64,000 nucleotides of DNA from Lates calcarifer (lineage: Eukaryota; Chordata; Actinopteri; Centropomidae), in contig NC_066850.1 in NCBI RefSeq assembly GCF_001640805.2, forward strand, positions 15,024,046 to 15,088,045, written 5' to 3'. The translations under genes and the position numbers were made by a program. This document shows, piece after piece, positions 31,642-43,921 of this stretch; the first letter of the stretch is position 1, and the number at the start of each line of letters is the position of its first letter. The notes under the pieces are model-generated. The model had not been told where the DNA came from and did no database searches. It worked only from the letters and a program-made list of their open reading frames with translations.

Positions 31642-32044
31642 AAAAGGCAACAGTGATCTTCGGGAAAACAATGTTCCAGTTACTCTGCATGATAAAGCAT
31701 AATTACAGATATTTCCTGATGAAAACTGCTGCCAGCAAAGTCTGTGGATTACCCTGAGTTTATCTACACTGGCAGACATTACATAGCTAACAACCAACAA
31801 TAACAACATAACATGACAGCAATAATCCTGTCGCCACATTGGAATTCATGATCAGACCCGGCAGATAATGAGCTAAGAGTCAGACTCAATGCCATACATG
31901 TGTGGGTAATACTATTATCTATTAAATTTGAATAAACAAATTAAATAAAATCAAGGCATAATATTCAGAGTGTAACTTTTCCCCTACATGGCGAGTTTCT
32001 CAGTTTGGTGTAAATTTCTTCAGTTTTCATGTGTGAGTGGAAAC

Positions 32045-32222
32045 CCACAGACACACTCCACCCATCGGTGTGTGAATGGGTGTGAATGTTAAAGCGCTTC
32101 GTGCGTTGAGCAAGCGCTGTATGAATGTGTGTGTGTGTGTGAATGGGTGAATGTGACGCGTAGTGTAAAGGCGCTTTGAGTGGTCAATACGACTAGAAAA
32201 GCGTGTAAGTCCATTTACCATT
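32045..32222 (+). repeat. Common teleost interspersed repeat (GTGTGAATGGGTGAATGTGA / AGTCCATTTACCATT type)
   Basis: Contains gtgtgaatgggtgaatgtga, ggcgctttgagtggtcaa, actagaaaagcg and ends agtccatttaccatt. This is a text seen in many fish genomes (memory). It is noncoding. Confidence 0.6.
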
Positions 32223-32934
32223 TAAGCACTGTAAGTGACTGGACAGGAAGCCCTTTCCGTCCTGTATGAAAGGGCTCAGTCATGACACTGCAAAGAGGAA
32301 TGGGGCGCACACGCATGTATGTGTATAAATAAAAATGACATAAAAATATCCTGCATTGACTAACCTTTCTTTTCATTTCAAGCTAGAGTCACTATAACAT
32401 TTCAGTAATGGGAGCTGTATGGTATTATCAATAATTCAATAATATTACAATCATTATGCGTATTTTCCTATGGCACTATATTCATAATATATCCTTATTC
32501 ATAGTTATACACAGTTTTTCCAGTGGTAATATATACTTCAGGGAATATGCTTCAAAGTTGTAAAGAAGTGAGAAAAAAGACATTAGTTTTGTATGTCAAA
32601 ATCAATGCCACAGGAAATAACACTTTTTCAAAGTATAAGTGGACAAAAGTAAATAAGTGTAATATGTACAACATGTATAGCTTTTTATGTGTAACCTAGC
32701 TGTCCTCTCATAGTCCAGTGTACTGAGTTTCCTCACCTGCTGAGATGGAGTGTCGGGACACTTACATATTTCATTTAATATGTTTATTGAGTGAGTTTGA
32801 TGCTGTGTTGTGTTAGCTAGCTGTCTGTCTGCTAAATTCCCTCTACGTCTGTCTGGCAGGTTCCATTACAGCAATAAATAAACCTAGACAGCATAAAAAT
32901 AAACAGTATTTGGTGAGAAATATTTTTCACCTAC

Positions 32935-33470
32935 CTCCGTATCCTGCTCCAGAGTCAATTTTTGGCTTGGCGCCAGCCACAACCCAGGTGAAGAAATATT
33001 CTGTGTAATTTCGTATATTTTTGCCTAATATTTAGGCAGCTGAAGGCTACACGCTCCTCTTACTGACTACCCTTTAGAGAAACCTATCAGGCTGCACAGG
33101 AACCATCGTCGATATCAACGCCAAATCATAACAAAAGTCCTCTGACGTTCACACCAAGCTAACCTAAAATAATTTGAACATATTTTAATGTCTTCATTTG
33201 TAACCCCTGACCTCGAGATTCAACGCTCTCTCCGTCTTTATCGCTATAAAATATCAAATGAGCAGTGTTGCTTCCTGGGACCGTTGGGCTCATCAGACGC
33301 TTTGGCAACGCAACGGCGTAGCGCACGATTGACGTTGGCGCGAACCAATCACCGATGAAGAATAAGACCTATGGTTTCCACTGCCCAATCGTATGTGGAA
33401 TATGGATGCGAATGACAAGTCTATCAGCCAATGACAAGCTAGAAACCGCCACGCAGGGGTTTGTGTCTCA
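32935..33470 (-). promoter_or_regulatory. Inferred stk38l 5'UTR exon and promoter
   Basis: A donor-like ACGGAG|GTAGGT on the minus strand at 32935/32934 fits a noncoding first exon. Upstream are three CCAAT boxes at 33345-33349, 33385-33389 and 33428-33432, spaced 40 and 43 bp. An E2F-like TTGGCGCGAA at 33335-33344 abuts the first box. CpG density rises locally around 33300-33345. Exon limits and transcription start are inferred. Confidence 0.5.
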
Positions 33471-34911
33471 GGACGCAGGTTCATTTGGTTAGCAGTTGCA
33501 GCTATGAAAGAATACACTAGCTACAGTAGTTGTAAGCCTTGTTATATAATTTTATTGACTATGCTTGTTGAAAATCCTAGCCAAATACAACTAATATTAT
33601 TGTTAATACTTTTGTAGAATTATATTACATAAACATTACTGTAAGATAATCAATTCTTTTATCCATAAATAGCAAAGGCCCTGTAAAATACAAGGGTTTA
33701 TATAAGGTCAATGAAAGGTCACATTGTGATAAAAATACAAATTGCAGATTCTTGACTGATATAGCTAACCATGAGACATTTACCACAATAAAATTAAATT
33801 AAATTAAATTAAAAAACTAAATTAAAATTAAATTTATTTTATATTAAGATATTGCTATACATAAAAATATGAAAGTAAAAGAGTAATCTATATCCCATGG
33901 ACATGTTATTGGACTGCTTTAGCCAAGTGGCAAAAAGACATGACAGCATCATAAAATGTGATAAGATACCAATAAAATCATAACCAGCCAGCCAGACCAC
34001 AGCTATACGGCAAGATCTGAAAACTTTGGCGTCACAGTTCAACATGACTGCAGGTTTAACCAAAAACACATAAAATGTGTTCATTGGTTAAAGTAGACAT
34101 TGCAGATTATGTTTTCATGTTGTTTTCACAACACAATTTGTAGAAATTCCAATGGATGTTTTGTTTCCTCCAATCATCCCAGCAATCGTCCACCTTATCT
34201 AACATTTCCTTGTAGCCTTGTGTCAATGTAACAAAGAGATAGATGCAGCAACATATTGCCCCAATTACTACTGAACAATGCAAATAACGAAACTGTAACA
34301 CCAACAACAGCGTTACTGACAAAAACACAGTGAAAATCTATGCAGGTCGGTCAGTGAAGTTTCTTTGTCATTAATCTCCTTATTTGGACAGGCTGAGTGC
34401 TTTTACCGTTAAAGCCATGATGTCAACATGTAGAGAGGTGGGTGTACCCTGCTAACACATCTGGGTGTGGTGTCCAACAGACAAGGCTGTTTTTATATTT
34501 CTCACATCAATGGGGCCCACTGAGCTGTGACACAGCACCTATTTTTAGATTTGGGCTATAAACTTCTCTGGCCTGCAGCCTAAACACTAAGACCACTGAG
34601 CCACATTTGGAATAAAATCAAGACTGTACCACATGACTGGTGATGTGTGGAAACAGTATGGAGATTTTCATTTGTTAACAGTTAAAATATTGTATAATAT
34701 TTGTCAGCCAGGGCAGAGAGGCTATTTTACAAGATAGAAAAGGAGAAATCACAAAAAATGATGCATTGGTCACATTGTGTGTTTTACTACATGGGTCATC
34801 CCAGGTTTTAGAGAATATACACATTTATAAAAAGTATTTCTTTTCTCTTTAGAGATTTCATAAAAATGTTATGGTTAGGAGTAAAGGTTAACAGCTTTAA
34901 ATGTAATAAAA

Positions 34912-34947
<36 letters not shown>

Positions 34948-36192
34948 GTAGTAGATTATGCACATTTAAGCACAAAATACAGCCCCTAAAGTCTTTTTTG
35001 GCTCCTGGAATTCTCTGATTTCTCACACTGACACTAGGTTTCTATAAATATATTGTTAAGTCACCAGCAGCTCTCTTCCCTATTTTACCCCCTCAAGAAC
35101 TTGTCTTGTTTTTCTCACACTATTTTTGTCTTGCTTATGAAATCCTCTTGAATGTCATGAAATATTGTTCCTTAAAAAGTTAACATTGAAGATACAGTGT
35201 TTCCACCAGGCTTCTCTGGTCTGTAAATATTACTTGTGGGAGTCACACACATATCTTATATCTGGTGTGTCTGCATGTGTGCAGTGACAGGAAATAGCAG
35301 AATAAACTGCCATTCCTTGATTACCTATTAACATTGTGTGAGAATGAAACATCAGGTCTAAGGCACATGGCCTGTCCTTCCTTCATAAAAAGTGGAAGTG
35401 TGGTCATAATGCAACACTGAGGTCATTTCAACAAAATTCAACAAGTGTTTGTGTTGTGTGTCATCCAGCAGATCATCTGGAGGAGTTAATATTTTCTACT
35501 AATTTACTATCAATTGTGTCATTACTTGATGAAATATGTGTAGTTATTGTACCATGACAAACAAATATGATTCATTTTGGACCAATATTGACAAGGATAT
35601 ACAATATAATAAACATGTTCTAATGTATTTATGTTACCATTTCAGTGCTAACAGTCAAATAACAGGACTAAAAGGATACATTGCTTGTGAGCACAAATTG
35701 TGACAACAAACATCCTCCATATTGTATACAGAAAAGTGCAAATATAACACTGCTATATTGTTCAGTTTGTTGAAGCTTTATTAAAAAAGGAAAAATGACC
35801 CAGACAGTTACAGAAAACTGAGAGATTTAACATTTTAAAGCAGCCAAGGTGAGAATTATGATCATTTCATTCATAAATATCTACAAAAACAGACAGAGGT
35901 ACAACTCAATATACAACGTATACTGTACAGAAAACACAGAACATGACAGACTTTTTTCGTAACTCCTTCTAAGCCAAATTACTTAAAGGGCACAAGAAAA
36001 TATCATTGAGACTCTGTGTCAATGTAATCTAGTATTCTCCGCTCAGACACATTTGACACACAAACACACAGACACATTCAATCTGTGTTTGAGTGTTTTG
36101 AGGCTTGCAGTTGGCATCTGACGGTAAAAACAATGAGTCAAAATGTGAGTGAAACTGTCCAGAATTGTATTACGTGTGCTGCGGGTCAGGAT
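33471..36192. other. Intergenic between the stk38l promoter and the med21 3' end
   Basis: No coding exon. Contains an AAATT pentamer run (33788-33815) and an AAT trinucleotide run (34916-34946). The right end is the med21 3'UTR, with a minus-strand AATAAA signal at 35777-35782, about 410 bp beyond the stop codon. Confidence 0.6.
34916..34946. repeat. (AAT)n microsatellite
   Basis: Roughly ten AAT units, followed by AGT units. Confidence 0.9.
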
Positions 36193-39100
36193 TCAGCAGG
36201 TGAAGACTGGCTTGGTGCGCCAGTTTCGGGTGCGGAGCTGAGACTGGGCTATGTCGGCCAGAGCGCTCTGGATCTTCTCCAGCAGCATATCGCCACGGTA
36301 AACCACATCCTCCAGACGGGCTGCTGCCTCGTGGTTCTCCTCTTCCAGCTGCCGTAGACTGGCCGCCTGACGAGAGGTCACAGAAAGTCAGATTCATTTA
36401 GAGTAAAAGGTCTTTAAAAATCAAGTTGTGGTGCAAACAAGCCCCAAGCTTCAGCCCTTAACACTAAACCACCAAGGCTGCACCCTTTGTCCTAAGCCTC
36501 ATTATTTATGTCAGAGGGTTATTAACCTCTAACTTGCCTGATGATGTGACAATAACTGCAACCCTCAGCAATGACAACACACACTATGAGCCAAACAACA
36601 AAGTCTCTCAGCCATAAAATACCTGATTTAATGGCTGGTTTACCTAGATAACAGAAAAACGTACTTACTTACACTGAATACTGTGGCCAGCTACTGTAAA
36701 TATACAATACATATGTTGCTGATTTTTGAAGTGAAGTAAATACAACCCCTGCAACAAACATACATTAAAATGAGCCTTTGCATGAGCTATTGTTATTTTT
36801 ATTATATGAACTTAAAAAAAGACACACAAGACCAGGTAAAAACCTAGTATATGGCTGGACTGAGTATGGTCAATGTGTGAAACTGAGGACTTTCAATGGA
36901 GAGCAGCCAAAACCTGCTTGACGACATAATAGGCAAATTAGTATATCCATTATGTCATTGTGTCATATTTGCATTCTGTCTGATATCAGCCATTTTACCC
37001 GTTTGCATCTCTTCTCGTCTCTGTGCTCACACAAACAAAGCTGTTCTCGTTTCCATGTTTTCTGTCAGACAACAGAACAAACATGAAAGAGTGAGTGAAA
37101 GACTACATGTTATCCACCAGTCACTTCCAAACCTTTTCCAAGCTGCTGCTCTGCACTGCTGAAAGCCTGATTTTATAGCTGAGACGTCATCTGATAAAAT
37201 TATCATACACATAAGTTAAAGACAGCGGTGATGCTGTGATTTCAGCTTGTATTTAAATGTAAAATGATCACTCAGAGAGAAACACATCACTTTGTTATGA
37301 TTTAAAACGGAGCAGATGTAAAGGAAGTGATTCTCAGGTGTGCACACAGTCTCTTGGGGTGTGACCCTGCTGCTGAAAAATTCACTTATTAAATGCTGTG
37401 CACATGAAAATGTTTGCATTGAAAAAGGTCTATTAGATTGGTGTGCTACATTGGCTGTATTAACACCATTCATTTATAACACCAACACCAAGGTATCAAA
37501 CCACACCATAGTGTGTGTGTGTGTGTGTGTGTGTGTGGATTAACTGAATTTTAAACAGTCATCTATGTAATTCTAAAGAAGAACCTTGCCATACCAATAC
37601 AAGACAATATACAGTCTCAAGGTACAGAATAATAGTAGGAACTATATCTGTATATGTATGTGTGAGTTACAGTATGGTCCTAGATTTTAGTAATGTATGT
37701 TTTTAAGTTATGCTCTAATCTTTCTCTTTGAGTGCCCTTATGTTTGTTTTGTGATTCATTCATGACTTGGTTGCTTTTTCCCATCAGGAACAATAAAGGG
37801 CTGTCTGTTGGCAAGAGCTTCAGACATCATGCGCCTCTTTAGCACAAAAGTAAACTGAGGATATTCATGAGCAGTATCCTCATATGGACTTCTAATTTGA
37901 AGTGAGGAACTAGAACAACAGCAACTATATTGATCTTCCCATATCCTTAAGTTATTAACAGAACAAATCTCTTATAGCCGAGGTCCTTATTATTCTAAAG
38001 CTCAAACAATGTAATATAGGAGGTGTATTTGTGCTGGAAAAGGTCATTTGCATCTCTGTGTTGCATTCAGCTGTCTTGGGAAACTTCCCATTCATAACTT
38101 CTAGGTGATGTAAAGTTAAAAGTTAACTTAAGAGGAAACAAAAGAATCAGTGTCATCTTCATCATTGTGTGCTGATATAGAACACTAAATGTTTTGAAGT
38201 GTGCAGATTCCACTGATGTAGTTTTAAGCTCATGTATCTTTGAATCTAGTGACAAACAGTAGTGTTAAAAATATGGGAAGTTATATAAACGTGTAAATAA
38301 TATAACTGCAGAGTCTTTATCAGAACTTAAACTATACTACATATCATTAGCTTGTAAGAACTTCAATAGCAGCTTCTAGGCATCTTCCAATAATTAAAGA
38401 GAAAAGCAGCTTGAAAACTAAAATCATTTGGTTGTTTATTTTAAACCAATGAGCAGTCATCACTCTGCTTTTCAGAGTCAGGAGCTGTTGGTGTAGGTAT
38501 CAGCTGGTCCAGCATTCACCTGGCTCCCTCTATTGGCTGAAATCTAGAAATGCTAACTGGACTTTGATGTGTCCCCTCTTAAAGGCTTTTGGACACTTAA
38601 ACCTAAGTCTCTCTAACAGAAATGTCTCAGAAAGACTTCGTTCAAACATGACTGGAAAAACTTCTGCCGAGTTAGACTGCTGTTGTAACTATTAAGGATA
38701 AACTGAGGATAGAAATGATGGAAGGATGCTTTTGTGCATGCTCACCTGCAGAGCTGCTGTGGACTCCTCACTGGGCAGAGAGTCAATTAGTACATCCACA
38801 TCTTTGGCTGTTCTGGCTATCAGGGCAGCAAATAGCTGGGCATATTCTGGACAGAGATAAAAGACGAAGAGCTGAACCCCAATACAAAGTACAAGGTTAA
38901 CTTTATTGTCACTCAAAATAATACATGTGTTCGGCACAGTAGAGTGTAATTGTGTTTACTCCTAATTCAATTTGAAAATAAAAATACAAAAAACAAACAT
39001 GCAACGATAAATACTTTTTCTTATACTTTGTAAGTCATTAGCAACAAGTAGAAGTGGTAATATTAAGGAAGGAGGTATGGAAATATTAACAATAACATTA

Positions 39101-40011
39101 GGAAAACTCTAAAAGCTAATAATGGAAGATACCAATTGAACATAGGAGGAGATAGATAACTGTGGGATGACGGAGAACTGTTAAGGAGAAAGGTAAGAAA
39201 GGGGGAGATTTACAGTGTGGGTTCAGAAATATTAAATACACCTATATTCAGTTTAGGCACATGATTTTTTGTTATTGTTCTAGAAAGTTCATAATATTGT
39301 GCTGCATATACTTGATGCAACTCACAGGTACAGTACATTTGTGTCATTTTGGACTAGTTATTGCTGGCAACACCATCAGTTTCACAAGATGGAGAGGTAA
39401 GACTTACTGAATGAGAAAATAGAGAAGTAAATAAAGGGATTATAGCTTAAATAAGAACAAGGGAAATACCTTCGGTTGGGTTTGCGGGCTGATCCTTATT
39501 GATAGCCGTCTGGATGTTACTGAAGGAGGCAGGAGGAGCACATTGTTGCAGGACGCCGATGGCGTTACAAAACTGATCTGCTAGCTGGACACACAAAATA
39601 ATAATTCAATCAGTGTGGATTACACTTGTATTCACGGAAGATAGTTGTTGGCGCTGACAGCCAGCCACCCGTTCACTACTTTGTAATTATGCGTAAATAT
39701 GAAAATTTAAAATTTCCTGTAATTTAACACCGCAATACTAAAACAATTATTTAAGAGTGCAATATAACCTGAAGCTGAGCTTGTTTCGTATACAGGCCCC
39801 TGGTCGCTAGCTACCCAGTGATGTAGCAATGTTAACAGGTTATTGAAATATTCGAGATACTGCTTCGTAGTAACTACTAACTTCAAATGTTATAACCAGC
39901 GAAGTTTGTCATTTACGTGGGTGACTATTTTAACAACACTGTCGTTTAAAAACACTGACATTTACTTACCGAGTTAACAGCGTCTTGAAGCTGTGTTAGC
40001 CTGTCCGCCAT
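36193..40011 (-). CDS. med21: med21, Mediator complex subunit 21, complete
   Basis: Small subunit of the Mediator middle module, paired with MED7, linking activators to RNA polymerase II in the nucleus (family knowledge). Four coding exons: 40011-39970, 39584-39470, 38846-38746, 36366-36193. Phases agree and total 143 residues, against 144 in human. Seen: N-terminal [19 protein letters not shown]; the central [21 protein letters not shown] segment; [12 protein letters not shown]; and the helical [18 protein letters not shown] region. It is almost identical to mammals up to IAQSQLRTR. The last ten residues ([10 protein letters not shown]) differ from the human serine-rich tail. It is divergent with fgfr1op2. 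Confidence 0.96.
36367..38745 (-). other. med21 last intron
   Basis: No coding exon seen. Contains a GT microsatellite at about 37510-37537 and, near 37785-37800, a short retroelement-tail-like phrase (catcaggaacaataaagg). Confidence 0.55.
38885..38962. repeat. Probable fish retroelement-derived tail
   Basis: Text around gtacaaggttaactttattgtcact and gttcggcaca resembles a dispersed fish repeat. It sits just upstream of med21 exon 38846-38746. From memory; no terminal structure was seen. Confidence 0.35.
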
Positions 40012-40350
40012 ATTTTCTGTAATGTAGCGAAATCTCGCTGTCGCTTTTCGCGAGAATGTCCTAATAAAATAAAATCTCGCAGTAGTTGACGGGATTTTGA
40101 AGCTTGGATGGCATATTGTCGTTAAGATTAGCTGTAGGCAGTCATAATAATCTCAAGGCTGTCTTTACAGCCAACGAGGGGGGTGCTCATCTCATTGTGT
40201 TTTAAAAGAGAACAGAGCTTCATCAGAGCTTCTGATTGTTACTACTTGATGGGGACCACTGTTAGCCTGTAGCTAATGTTAGCTACCAAACATCAACAGG
40301 AAGCAACGGGCTAGCTAAATTCCAATGTCCTGCACTTTGAGTTCTCCAGG
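40012..40350. promoter_or_regulatory. Bidirectional promoter of med21 and fgfr1op2
   Basis: The med21 ATG on the minus strand sits in AAAATATGGCGGACA, a match to the YY1 site that often overlaps start codons. TCGCGAGA lies at 40048-40055, with two further AATCTCGC copies at 40031 and 40073. A donor-like CCAG|GTACAC at 40349/40350 could end the fgfr1op2 noncoding first exon. Head-to-head arrangement is seen directly; use as a shared promoter is inferred. Confidence 0.6.
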
Positions 40351-41187
40351 TACACCACTTTATTCTTCAACTAATTTCCAACCGTGTATCATAACTATTT
40401 GAATGGTAGTCAGTCAGATAGACCAGCATGTTTGTAATACGAGTTTTAATCCGATTTGCATAACAGCTTTAGTGTGGTTAGTAAGTCAGCTAATAAGATA
40501 GCAAACACTTCTGTTTGTGCAGCTGGTTGTATAATGTTGCTCCTAGTCAGTTAACTGAACCACAAAGATCGAGTGAGTATTTGTATTTACGTTTGCTACA
40601 GTTAAGATAAATATGGCTCACTAGTAACTAAAAATATCAGTTACAGCACGGTAATGTTAGCTTGAGCGATTTAGCTGACACAGCAGCTGTCATCCAAAGT
40701 GTGACGAGCTGAGCAAAGAGCTAAGTAGCACACAGTGAGTTTTTGGTTAGTACTCTGATAAGTTGTATATTTTTACTTAATTTTGAACATGATTCGGAGC
40801 AATTAATGTTAATTTTATTTTCCTTACTGACTTACTTGACACAGTCTGGGGAAGTTTCAGTTTCTGTTGAGATCACTCTTTACTTAAAGATAGAAAATGT
40901 GTGAGGGATAGATGTGCTTTATCTAGCCCATTTTATTATCTGATATAAATGCCTGACTAAAGTGCATAGTACAGGCTTACAAATGTCAATAGAGCAATCC
41001 CACTGCATTAAATTGATTGGTCTGTGGGCTAACTTGGAATCTAAATTTATTACACAGACTTATCTCTAAATAGCAACATTATAAATTATTATTATTATAA
41101 AGATACCCACTCTCTTCTTAAAACTAGAATGCTGCTGTCATTAAACTTTCATGGCCACTTGTAATGATGGCTTGTGTTTTCTCAGGC

Positions 41188-43658
41188 ATGAACTGTACCT
41201 TAGAGAAGGTTTTGGCAGATGCCAAATCTTTAGTGGAAAGGCTTCGTAACCATGACAATGCTGCTGAGATGTTGATCGAACAGACAACATCGCTCAACAA
41301 GCGAGTGGAGGCCATGAAACAGGTAAGGTGTCACATAATGCTTGGTGCTGATTAGATATGAATGAACAAGAAGATTATTCAAAACTGGTTTAACAATCAG
41401 TTTGGTTCAGCACTAATTTCCAGTTATGATCTATTTAACAGTTTAGACTGAAAAATTCCAGTTGCTCATTGGGTGTTGGTTTGGTTATTTCTTGTTGGCA
41501 GTACCAGGAGGAGATTGACACACTGAACCAGGTTGCACGACATCGGCCTCGTTCCAGTCTGGTCCTGGGAATCCAGCAAGAAAACCGTCAGATCAGAGAG
41601 CTCCAGCAGGAAAACAAAGGTTGGTGAATGGAATTTTGTGCTTGTGCAGCTGAATATCTTACATAGATATTCCAGAATGAGCACAGAAAATATCAGTATC
41701 TGTATAAAGTTTAGTGTGACATAAAATCACACATCCTTCACTTAAACAACACAGGTATAGGTGTTTTTGGGTTGCACTGTGGTTCGTTTAATCCATGGAA
41801 GGAGTGTTTTTTGCACTGTCGTCTCCTACACAAACCAAACCTCTTTTCACTCTTCCTGCAGAGCTACGAACGTCACTGGAGGAACACCAGTCTGCATTAG
41901 AGCTCATCATGACCAAATACAGGGAGCAGGTGTTCAGGCTCCTCATGGCAAGCAAGAGGGACGACCCCACCATCGTGACTCAGCTGAAGGAACAGCACAC
42001 CACGGTTAGTAAGGACCAGATGTTGCTGCTGCTTTCTCAGTTGACTGTGGTCTGAGCAAAATCTCAGCAGCTGGATGTACTGTCAATTCAGGAGCAACCC
42101 TAGCCTTTTATTGATGTATTTATTTTTTCCTTTTCTTTGTAGGAAATGCAGGCACACATAGACAAGATCAATGAAATGGCATCTGTGATGAGGAAGGCGA
42201 TAGAGGTGGATGAGGGGAGGATATGTGAAGACGAGGAGAGAATTAAACAGCTGGAGGTAAAAGCAAATGCACTGCCCTTTTGCGCAGTTACTGTCATCTG
42301 TTCCAAATACACAAGACCCTTGTCATCAAAATGAAATTCTGATGTCGGGTGCAGACCTCTGTCTGTGATCAGAAGTGACCAATCAGACGTCCAGAGGCAC
42401 ATATCCAAAACAGCCATGAATTGTTCCATAACATAATAGTTTAAAATCAAATTCTCTGAATAAGGAAATGTGTGTCCATCAGGTCCACTGATTTCAAACG
42501 ACATGTAATTTGCATTCTTATCATGCAAATTATGACTCAGATAACACCTGGAATACATAGTCATTCTTTGAGAGGATGTATGACCTGTATTTTCTTAGAG
42601 GTTTATTACATCCATAATGTGTACATGCAACATGAAAGCAGACCAATGTGTAGCCTTCTCATTAATGCTAAAATGCTGATTGGACAAGAGCTTCCATGAA
42701 AATGCTGGAAAAGACTGGAGGTCCTAACACAGAGTCCAGCTAAGGTTACTCTGGCCCCTTCCTGTCTAAGTGCCTATGACAACAGTGGAGGCGCCAGAGA
42801 AGACCATCAGTCAGTTTCTTTGGAGGTGGTTGGGGCTCCTTCAGAGCTTGAGGAGTATTTCCCTGTATGGCCATTCCATCAAGCTGCAGCTCCCCATCAG
42901 AGGAATTCAAAGTCACCTGAGCCAGGGAGGTTATGATGTACAGACTCCTCTGATGTTAAAGTGTCTTTGGCAGGAGTTCTTGTAAAGACCAGAGGGAAGC
43001 GGCAGCCACAGGAAGCTGTTGACAGCTGTGGCATAACATCTTGGTGGGCGCTGTGGCAGTGAAATGAATCAGAACGGTGATGCTCAGAGCCTGAAAACCA
43101 CAACACTAAGCTGAAAGATGCTGAAGTGTTCCATAGAGCTGAGTGATGATTCTCTGTGGGTTGATCACTACGAGCCACACCTTTCCTATTACACAGTCAT
43201 TAAAACAGTGTTAATATAAAATATTGACTTGTGTAGATTTAAATTATGCACATGCACGGGATATTACTGTTTATGGTAAAAAGAAAATGCACATTCAGCC
43301 ATTACATCCTTTAACTGCTGTTAGTAGGTGATACTGCTGCAATTTTAAAATGGTTTGGAAATTTGAGAACAAAACACCTAAGTCCAAAAAAAGTCCTAAG
43401 TTTGAAAAGCCAATAATCACTGCAGACGTTGGCCGATCAGACATTGTAATGGGTTTTGTATTAGTGGTGGTTATGTTTCATGTGAATTTATGGCTCTATA
43501 TTCCTGTGTCTGTGTTTCAGCTGGAGAACAGTGGACTTCGAGAGCTGCTGGGAATCAGTCGCGAGGCTTTCCTCGTCCTAAAGCGAGAAGACGCATCAGA
43601 GAGCACGTCGCTGTCGCCGCTGCTGACCAGCGCGGACGTCAGCTTACGAAAAAGTTAG
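41188..43658 (+). CDS. fgfr1op2: fgfr1op2, FGFR1 oncogene partner 2 homologue, complete
   Basis: Coiled-coil SIKE/FGFR1OP2-family protein associated with STRIPAK complexes and the cytoskeleton (family knowledge). Five coding exons: 41188-41322 (exon begins 41186), 41502-41619, 41862-42004, 42143-42256, 43521-43658. All phases agree, giving 215 residues. Seen: start MNCTLEKVLADAKSLVERLR; EQTTSLNKRVEAMKQ; the GIQQENRQIRELQQENKELR heptads; ELIMTKYREQVFRLLMASK; and C-terminal EDASESTSLSPLLTS ending LRKS. The length matches the mammalian isoform that lacks the optional 38-residue exon after LKEQH. Here the corresponding intron (42005-42142) is only 138 bp and no such exon is visible. Predicted almost entirely helical. 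AATAAA signals lie at 44028-44033 and 44477-44482. Confidence 0.96.
42257..43520 (+). other. fgfr1op2 last intron
   Basis: No coding exon. The part around 42770-43180 has the look of an old dispersed repeat, but I cannot name it. Confidence 0.5.
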
Positions 43659-43859
43659 AGCTCAGGTCACTGCCCAGCCCCCTACCCACCAACTGCTGCC
43701 ACTACTGTGTACAGTGTGTACAGTCTGTCACCACCAACCACTTCACCTTTTCACCCTAAAGACTCTTCCAGTGATCCCCCCCTGCTCTTCTGGTGCATTT
43801 GCGGCATCATGCTATAGAGTTGCATCCCCATCTGGTGATTCAGACACAAGCAGTCACAC

Positions 43860-43860
<1 letters not shown>

Positions 43861-43921
<61 letters not shown>
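43861..43921 (+). repeat. (TTTC)15 microsatellite in the fgfr1op2 3'UTR
   Basis: Fifteen perfect TTTC units, about 200 bp beyond the stop codon and before the first poly(A) signal, so probably transcribed. Confidence 0.95.

Larger units (their letters stand above)
27643..32934 (-). other. stk38l 5' intron (upstream of the first coding exon)
   Basis: A consensus acceptor (ttcttatag) lies 4 bp upstream of the ATG, so the 5'UTR continues in an upstream exon. This 5.3-kb interval holds a duplicated segment (28341-28715 and 31179-31641), a probable retroelement fragment (29820-30170), a TTAAAGGTTCAG-type repeat start near 31024 and a fish repeat at 32045-32222. No coding exon was found. Confidence 0.6.
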
